Below are positions 6,042 through 10,011 of a DNA stretch of 10,011 nt, in pieces. The stretch lies in contig CAJMMX010000070.1 of the NCBI GenBank assembly GCA_905214615.1, positions 1 to 10,011 of the forward strand, given 5' to 3'. The DNA comes from an uncultured bacterium (lineage in GTDB: Bacteria; Actinomycetota; Coriobacteriia; Coriobacteriales; Coriobacteriaceae). Below the pieces are notes generated by a model, which searched no databases, was not told the origin of the DNA, and saw only the letters and a program-made list of their open reading frames with translations. The position numbers and the translations under genes are program-made. Within the stretch, counting starts at the first letter, position 1; every line of letters starts with the position of its first letter.

Positions 6042-6896
6042 ATGCTGGCGATCAGAAAGCTCAACAATAACGCCGTGATTTGTCGAGATAGTCGCGGTCG
6101 CGAGGTCGTGGCGCTCGGCAAGGGTGTCGGCTTCGGTGGTGACTTCCCCCGGGAGCTCGCGATGGACCATATCGAGCGCACGTTCTATAGCATCGATGCC
6201 GAGGGGCAGCGTATCATGCAGGATCTTCCTGCCGATGTGGTGCTGTTTACGGCAAAGATCATGGATATTGTAGAGAACGAGCTGCCTTACGAACTCAGTC
6301 CCAACGCCGTGCTCATCATGGCCGACCATATCGCCTTTGCGATTGCGCGGCAGAGGAAGGGCATTCGTTTTGATATGCCCCTTACCTATGATGTGCAGCA
6401 GCTTTATCCGCTGGAATACAAAATCGGCCGCTACATTACCGCGCGCGTGCGGCAGGAGTTGGGCGTCGAGCTGCCGCGCGAAGAGGTGGCAAGCATCGCC
6501 ATGAATCTGGTCAATGCAAAGACTGGGGCAGAGGTTACTGTGGCAAGCGATCGCGCCCAATCGTTTGAGCGCCTGCTCAACGATGTCACTGATATCGTCG
6601 AGTACGATTTCCGTACCATCATCGATCGGGAGTCTTTTGAGTTCTCACGGTTTGCGACACACGTGCAGTATCTGTTCAAGCGTATCAAGGGTAACGATAG
6701 CCTCAGCAGCGCCAATTTGCCGCTTTATGCGAATTCGCGCGAGGAGTTTCCCGAGCTTGCGCAATGCATCGACCACATCTGTACCTATATGAAGCGGGAA
6801 TGGCATACGGAGCTCACCGACGAGGAGAAGCTTTACTTCATGCTCCATGTCAACCGTATCTGTACGAAGGCGGAATCCGGCACAGCCGGACGCTGA
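6042..6896 (+). CDS. licT: BglG/LicT-family transcriptional antiterminator
   Basis: A 284-residue RNA-binding antiterminator for the beta-glucoside operon. The start at 6042 is chosen because AGGAGGT (6027-6033) lies 8 bp upstream; an in-frame ATG at 6009 precedes that site. Residues 1 to about 55 form the CAT RNA-binding domain (MLAIRKLNNNAVICRD, then GREVVALGKGVGF). Two PTS regulation domains follow. PRD1 has the first conserved histidine in ADHIAFA (H96), but the second position, normally 'ALHxVNA', reads AMNLVNA with N155. PRD2 keeps both: THVQYLF (H207) and FMLHVNRI (H269). In the family, EII phosphorylates PRD1 to inactivate and HPr phosphorylates PRD2 to activate, so loss of one PRD1 histidine may alter the negative input. 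The 190-nt leader with terminator and the following PTS and GH1 genes support control of its own operon. The symbol denotes family resemblance, not proven orthology. Confidence 0.9.
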   Translation: MLAIRKLNNNAVICRDSRGREVVALGKGVGFGGDFPRELAMDHIERTFYSIDAEGQRIMQDLPADVVLFTAKIMDIVENELPYELSPNAVLIMADHIAFAIARQRKGIRFDMPLTYDVQQLYPLEYKIGRYITARVRQELGVELPREEVASIAMNLVNAKTGAEVTVASDRAQSFERLLNDVTDIVEYDFRTIIDRESFEFSRFATHVQYLFKRIKGNDSLSSANLPLYANSREEFPELAQCIDHICTYMKREWHTELTDEEKLYFMLHVNRICTKAESGTAGR

Positions 6897-6911
6897 CAAC
6901 CCAGGCCAGAA

Positions 6912-6944
6912 GGATTGTAACCTGTGTTAGGGCAGGGCATGACC
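6912..6944 (+). promoter_or_regulatory. RAT-like antiterminator RNA element 2, before the PTS gene
   Basis: GGATTGTAACCTG (6912-6924) and CAGGGCATGACC (6933-6944) form a typical RAT: closing GG/CC, ATTGTAA internal side, CCTG/CAGG stem with an 8-nt loop, and the GCA side. It is the best match to the BglG/LicT target in the window. Unlike standard RATs it is not followed by a recognisable terminator; instead two small hairpins and the PTS ribosome site come next. The CC closing the element is part of CCTCC (6943-6947), which is complementary to the GGAGG Shine-Dalgarno at 6994-6998. Confidence 0.65.
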
Positions 6945-6951
6945 TCCGAAA

Positions 6952-6988
6952 GTACGAGAACCATCTCGTGCCACGACGATTCGTGGCG
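6952..6988 (+). promoter_or_regulatory. Two small overlapping hairpins preceding the PTS ribosome site
   Basis: ACGAG (6954-6958) can pair with CTCGT (6965-6969), and GCCACGA (6970-6976) pairs with TCGTGGC (6981-6987) around a CGAT loop. Extension of the first (to G6952/C6971) would compete with the second. Neither is followed by a T-run. They end just ahead of AAAAGGAGG and could shape ribosome access or mRNA stability. Confidence 0.45.
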
Positions 6989-7002
6989 TAAAAGGAGGAA
7001 TG

Positions 7003-8433
7003 ATGACTAACTATCAAAAACTCGCCCAAAGAATCATCGAAGAGGTGGGCGGCAAGGCGAATGTTTCAAGCGCGACGCATTGCATGACGCGTCTGCGCCT
7101 CGTTCTTAAGGACGAGGGGCTTGCAGATGACGCCAAGCTCAATGCGATTCCCGAAGTGATTAGCGTGGTGCACGCTGGCGGCCAGGTGCAGCTCGTAATC
7201 GGGCCGACCGTCGACAAGGTCTACGGCGCGGTATGCAGGGAAGGCGGCTTTGAAGTCCAGACGGCGATTGATGAAGATCTGGACGCAGCAGAGAGGCTTC
7301 CCTGGAAGGAGCGGTTCGCTCCGAAGCGCATCGGCAATCTGATTCTCGATGCGGTGAGCGGCTCTATCGCTCCCATTCTGCCCGTGTTCTGCATCGCGGG
7401 TATCTTCCGCATGTTCACCATTTTGCTTGGTCCGGAAGGCGCGGGCCTTCTAGCCGCGGAGGGCAGCATGTACCGGCTCTTCACCTTGGTGGGAGACGCG
7501 GCATATTACTTCCTGCCGATCTTCGGTGCCTATGCGGCGGCCAAGAAGTTCCAGACGAGTCCTGTGCTCGCGCTCATGACGGCTGCTATTATGATTCATC
7601 CGAGCATGCTCGCTATCGTCGAGGAGGGCGCTCCGTTCGACGTCTACGGCATCCCCATGACGCTGGTGAATTACACACAGTCGGTGCTTCCCATCATCCT
7701 TATCGTGTGGATTCAGTCCTACGTAGAGGGGCTTATCAAGAAGCATTGCCCTGACATGCTGCGCATCCTCGTGATTCCAGTGGGGACCATGCTCATCATG
7801 CTGCCGCTTGCACTCTGCGTCTTCGGCCCCGCCGTCTCCTTCATTATGGGCATCATCGCCGATATCATCATCTGGCTCGGCGCGAACGCCGGTCCGCTGT
7901 GCGGTCTGGTGGTCGGTGCGACGTGGAACCTCGTGATCGCTACCGGCATGCATGTGCCGATTCTCACCGCTATGATGCCCGGCTGGCTTGAGGTGGGCTA
8001 TGACGCCGTGTGCACTCCGGGTACGACGGTGGTTGTTTACGTGACGCTTGCGGTCGCGCTCGCCTACGGCATCCGTGCAAAGGGCAAGGCTAACCGTCAG
8101 CTCGGTTGGACTACCTTCGCTACCTATGCGCTCGGCCGCGTATCCGAGCCCATCATTTACGGCATCCTCTTGCGCGATAAGAAGGCGCTCGCTTGGTCGA
8201 TGATCGGCGGCGCGGCCGGCGGCCTTGCATGCGGTCTGCTCAACGCGCGCATCTTCGTCTTCTCGGGAGTCGGCTTCCCGTGGATGAACGTCATCAAGTT
8301 CAGCCAGGACATCATTCCGGGCGCCATCAGCTGCGCGATTGGCTTTGCGGTGACATTCGCCCTCTGCATGGTCTTTGGCTTCGACAATCGCGAATCGGGC
8401 GAGAAGGAAGCCGAGGAGGCCCTTGAGGCTTAA
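7003..8433 (+). CDS. Beta-glucoside-type PTS permease, EIIBC
   Basis: A 476-residue membrane permease of the glucose/beta-glucoside PTS superfamily that takes up a beta-glucoside and phosphorylates it. Residues 1 to about 85 form the EIIB domain, with phosphorylatable C27 in SATHCMTRLRL. EIIC follows from about residue 105 with many hydrophobic helices; TGMHVPI (H317) and GRVSEPIIYG (E382) match the conserved His and 'G-(I/V)-(T/S)-EP-x-YG' substrate motifs. BglF/BglP proteins of about 610 residues end in EIIA; here the protein stops after EIIC with an acidic tail ending EKEAEEALEA, so EIIA must come from elsewhere. Two ATGs (7000 and 7003) are in frame; 7003 is preferred because GGAGG (6994-6998) is only 1 base from 7000. 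Context between the antiterminator and GH1 genes points to cellobiose, salicin, arbutin or similar, but the exact sugar is not readable. Confidence 0.9.
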   Translation: MTNYQKLAQRIIEEVGGKANVSSATHCMTRLRLVLKDEGLADDAKLNAIPEVISVVHAGGQVQLVIGPTVDKVYGAVCREGGFEVQTAIDEDLDAAERLPWKERFAPKRIGNLILDAVSGSIAPILPVFCIAGIFRMFTILLGPEGAGLLAAEGSMYRLFTLVGDAAYYFLPIFGAYAAAKKFQTSPVLALMTAAIMIHPSMLAIVEEGAPFDVYGIPMTLVNYTQSVLPIILIVWIQSYVEGLIKKHCPDMLRILVIPVGTMLIMLPLALCVFGPAVSFIMGIIADIIIWLGANAGPLCGLVVGATWNLVIATGMHVPILTAMMPGWLEVGYDAVCTPGTTVVVYVTLAVALAYGIRAKGKANRQLGWTTFATYALGRVSEPIIYGILLRDKKALAWSMIGGAAGGLACGLLNARIFVFSGVGFPWMNVIKFSQDIIPGAISCAIGFAVTFALCMVFGFDNRESGEKEAEEALEA

Positions 8434-8500
8434 GCGCTGCATCTAGAAGGGTGCCTTAGCGCAACGAGTCTCTTCTCGGAACTGGGGCCCCATGAACCCG

Positions 8501-8530
8501 GACGGGCACCGCTGCATGGTGGTGCCCGTT
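8501..8530 (+). promoter_or_regulatory. Intergenic hairpin between PTS and glucosidase genes
   Basis: ACGGGCACC (8502-8510) and GGTGCCCGT (8521-8529) form a perfect 9-bp stem with a 10-nt loop, extendable by a G-T pair. No T-run follows, so termination is unlikely. It ends about 18 bp before the AAGGAGG site of the next gene (8548-8554). A role in mRNA stability or in tuning the ratio of permease to enzyme is possible. The rest of the 127-bp gap shows no promoter. Confidence 0.6.
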
Positions 8531-8560
8531 CGCACTAAAAGCAAGATAAGGAGGACTCCC

Positions 8561-9982
8561 ATGCCATTGCGTTCTGATTTCCTCTGGGGCGGCGCGCTTT
8601 CCGCCAACCAGTGTGAGGGTGCCTGGGACGAGGGCGGGCGGGGGCTCGCCAACGCGGATCTTCTGCCGTACGGGCGGGACCGTCTCGCCGTCATCAGGGG
8701 TGACGACGTTCCGCTCGAGCCGCTGTCCGACCATTACTACCCGGCCCAACAGGCCATCGATTTCTATCATCATTACCGCGAGGACATCGCGCTCTTCGGC
8801 GAGATGGGCTTCAAGGCTCTGCGCCTCTCCATCGCATGGAGCCGTATATTCCCCAACGGGGATGACTCCGAACCCAACGAGCAGGGCCTCGCGTTCTATG
8901 AGGATGTGTTTCGCACCTGCCTCGAACAGGGCATCGAGCCGGTGGTGACGCTCAACCACTATGACGTGCCCATGCATCTTGTTACGGCATACGGCGGTTG
9001 GCGCAACCGCGCTCTCGTGGGCATGTTTGAGCGCTTCGCTCGCACTGTGTTCGCACGTTACCGCAATCAAGTGCGCTCTTGGCTCACGTTCAACGAGATC
9101 AACATCATGACCTCTGCGTGCTTCATGGCGGCAGGCATCGTGTTTGATGAGGGGGAGGACCGCTACGTCTCCGTTCATAACGCGGTGCATCACGTGCTCG
9201 TGGCGAGTGCTTGCGCGGTGCGCGCCTGCCATGAGATCATCCCTGGTGCGCAAATCGGCTGCATGCTCAATGCGGGTATTTTCTATCCTGCTACCTGCAA
9301 CCCTGCCGACGTTAAAACGGCTCAGGACGAGAATCGCAAGCACTACATGTTCACCGACGTGCAGGTGCGCGGCCACTATCCGTGCTACATGCTCACGGAG
9401 TATGAGCGTCAAGGGTTCGCGATTCCTTGGGCGGAGGGCGATGAGGAGGTCCTTGCGCAGAATCCGGTGGACTTCGTGGGCTTCTCTTACTACTCGACGC
9501 GCGTGGCGCAGGCAAACACCGAGGGGCAGTTCGACTCCAATCTACTCAAGAGTGCCCCCAACCCTTACCTCAAGATGGAGCCATGGGGCAGATTCATCGA
9601 TCCCGCAGGGCTGCGCATCACCATGAACGACATATACGACCGGTACGAAAAGCCGCTCTTTATCGTGGAGAACGGTCTCGGAGCCCCGGATGAGCCGGAT
9701 CAGAACGGCTTTGTGGATGATGGATACCGTATCGATTACCTGCGCGAGCACATCCAGGCTATGAAGGACGCCGTCGAAATCGACGGGGTGGACCTCCTGG
9801 GCTACACGTGCTGGGGACCGATCGATCTGGTTTCGGTCGCAACGGGCCAGATGCGCAAGCGCTACGGTTTCATTTATGTCGACCTCGATGACGAAGGACA
9901 CGGCACACGTCGGCGCAGCAAGAAAAGATCGTTCGAGTGGTATCGCAAGGTAATTGCCTCAAACGGCGAGGACCTGAGCTGA
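8561..9982 (+). CDS. bglA: GH1 6-phospho-beta-glucosidase
   Basis: A 473-residue cytoplasmic glycoside hydrolase family 1 enzyme expected to hydrolyse 6-phospho-beta-glucosides delivered by the PTS to glucose 6-phosphate and an aglycone or sugar. The N-terminus FLWGGALSANQCEGAW is the GH1 signature region. The acid/base glutamate is in TFNEIN (E179) and the nucleophile in IVENGLG (E370). Late motifs GYTCWGPIDLVS, KRYGFIYVD and SFEWYRKVIASNGEDL are characteristic of the 6-phospho branch. In that branch a Ser-Lys-Tyr trio binds the phosphate; here K433 and Y435 are present, but the serine position is A427 (SVATGQ instead of SASTGE). The start at 8561 is preferred over the in-frame ATG at 8492 because AAGGAGG (8548-8554) lies 6 bp upstream and the family N-terminus begins there. 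Length is normal. It is the last gene visible in the operon; 29 bases of non-coding sequence follow. Confidence 0.93.
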   Translation: MPLRSDFLWGGALSANQCEGAWDEGGRGLANADLLPYGRDRLAVIRGDDVPLEPLSDHYYPAQQAIDFYHHYREDIALFGEMGFKALRLSIAWSRIFPNGDDSEPNEQGLAFYEDVFRTCLEQGIEPVVTLNHYDVPMHLVTAYGGWRNRALVGMFERFARTVFARYRNQVRSWLTFNEINIMTSACFMAAGIVFDEGEDRYVSVHNAVHHVLVASACAVRACHEIIPGAQIGCMLNAGIFYPATCNPADVKTAQDENRKHYMFTDVQVRGHYPCYMLTEYERQGFAIPWAEGDEEVLAQNPVDFVGFSYYSTRVAQANTEGQFDSNLLKSAPNPYLKMEPWGRFIDPAGLRITMNDIYDRYEKPLFIVENGLGAPDEPDQNGFVDDGYRIDYLREHIQAMKDAVEIDGVDLLGYTCWGPIDLVSVATGQMRKRYGFIYVDLDDEGHGTRRRSKKRSFEWYRKVIASNGEDLS

Positions 9983-10011
9983 GCTTTCCTCAGGGGCCGG
10001 ACCGCGACATG

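Noticed and set aside
5872..6078. Possible leader peptide or small gene between promoter and antiterminator
   Set aside because: It has a TTG start without a Shine-Dalgarno site, runs through the terminator hairpin and overlaps the real gene start.
7450..8442. 330-codon minus-strand open frame opposite the PTS gene
   Set aside because: The composition (many His, Arg, Asp, Glu and Ala) is that of a reverse-complement membrane-protein gene, with no domain and no ribosome site logic.
8456..9412. 318-codon minus-strand open frame opposite the GH1 gene
   Set aside because: It is a shadow of a clear GH1 coding sequence with intact catalytic residues.
9973..9994. Inverted repeat CCTGAG/CTCAGG over the GH1 stop codon as a terminator
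   Set aside because: It is a 6-bp stem only, begins within the coding sequence and has no T-run before the window ends.

Overview
The window reads as chromosomal DNA of a high-GC, gut-type anaerobe that uses PTS sugars. The mix of Firmicutes-style genes (AddA-type helicase-nuclease, LicT/BglG antiterminator, beta-glucoside PTS, GH1 phospho-glucosidase) with GC-rich codon use fits the Coriobacteriia, most likely Collinsella or a close relative. This assignment is inference from gene content and composition, not a database match.

Layout, all genes on the + strand. Bases 1-3904 hold the end of an AddB-like nuclease gene followed after 3 bp by a complete addA-like helicase-nuclease gene (double-strand-break end processing), closed by a strong intrinsic terminator. 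Bases 3905-5643 are an accessory-looking patch: a frameshifted, truncated DUF3284 gene remnant, then a lower-GC MFS transporter gene whose last 14 codons run out of frame into a second, 89%-identical copy of the final 131 bp of addA. The patch is thus bracketed by a direct repeat of the addA 3' end, the footprint expected of an insertion or recombination event at that gene end.

Bases 5644-6041 are non-coding and rich in signals: a 20-bp inverted repeat, a 15-bp direct repeat, a near-consensus promoter and an RNA leader with a RAT-like element and an intrinsic terminator. Bases 6042-9982 form a beta-glucoside utilisation operon: LicT/BglG-type antiterminator, PTS EIIBC permease without an EIIA domain, and GH1 6-phospho-beta-glucosidase. 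A second RAT-like RNA element lies just before the PTS gene but has no visible terminator. The permease would import and phosphorylate the sugar, the GH1 enzyme would split the phosphorylated product, and the antiterminator would couple operon expression to PTS phosphorylation state.

The most notable observations are the duplicated addA tail around the MFS gene, the MFS chimeric C-terminus, the RAT without a terminator that could act on translation, and substitutions at family-typical positions in the antiterminator (His to Asn) and the glucosidase (Ser to Ala).
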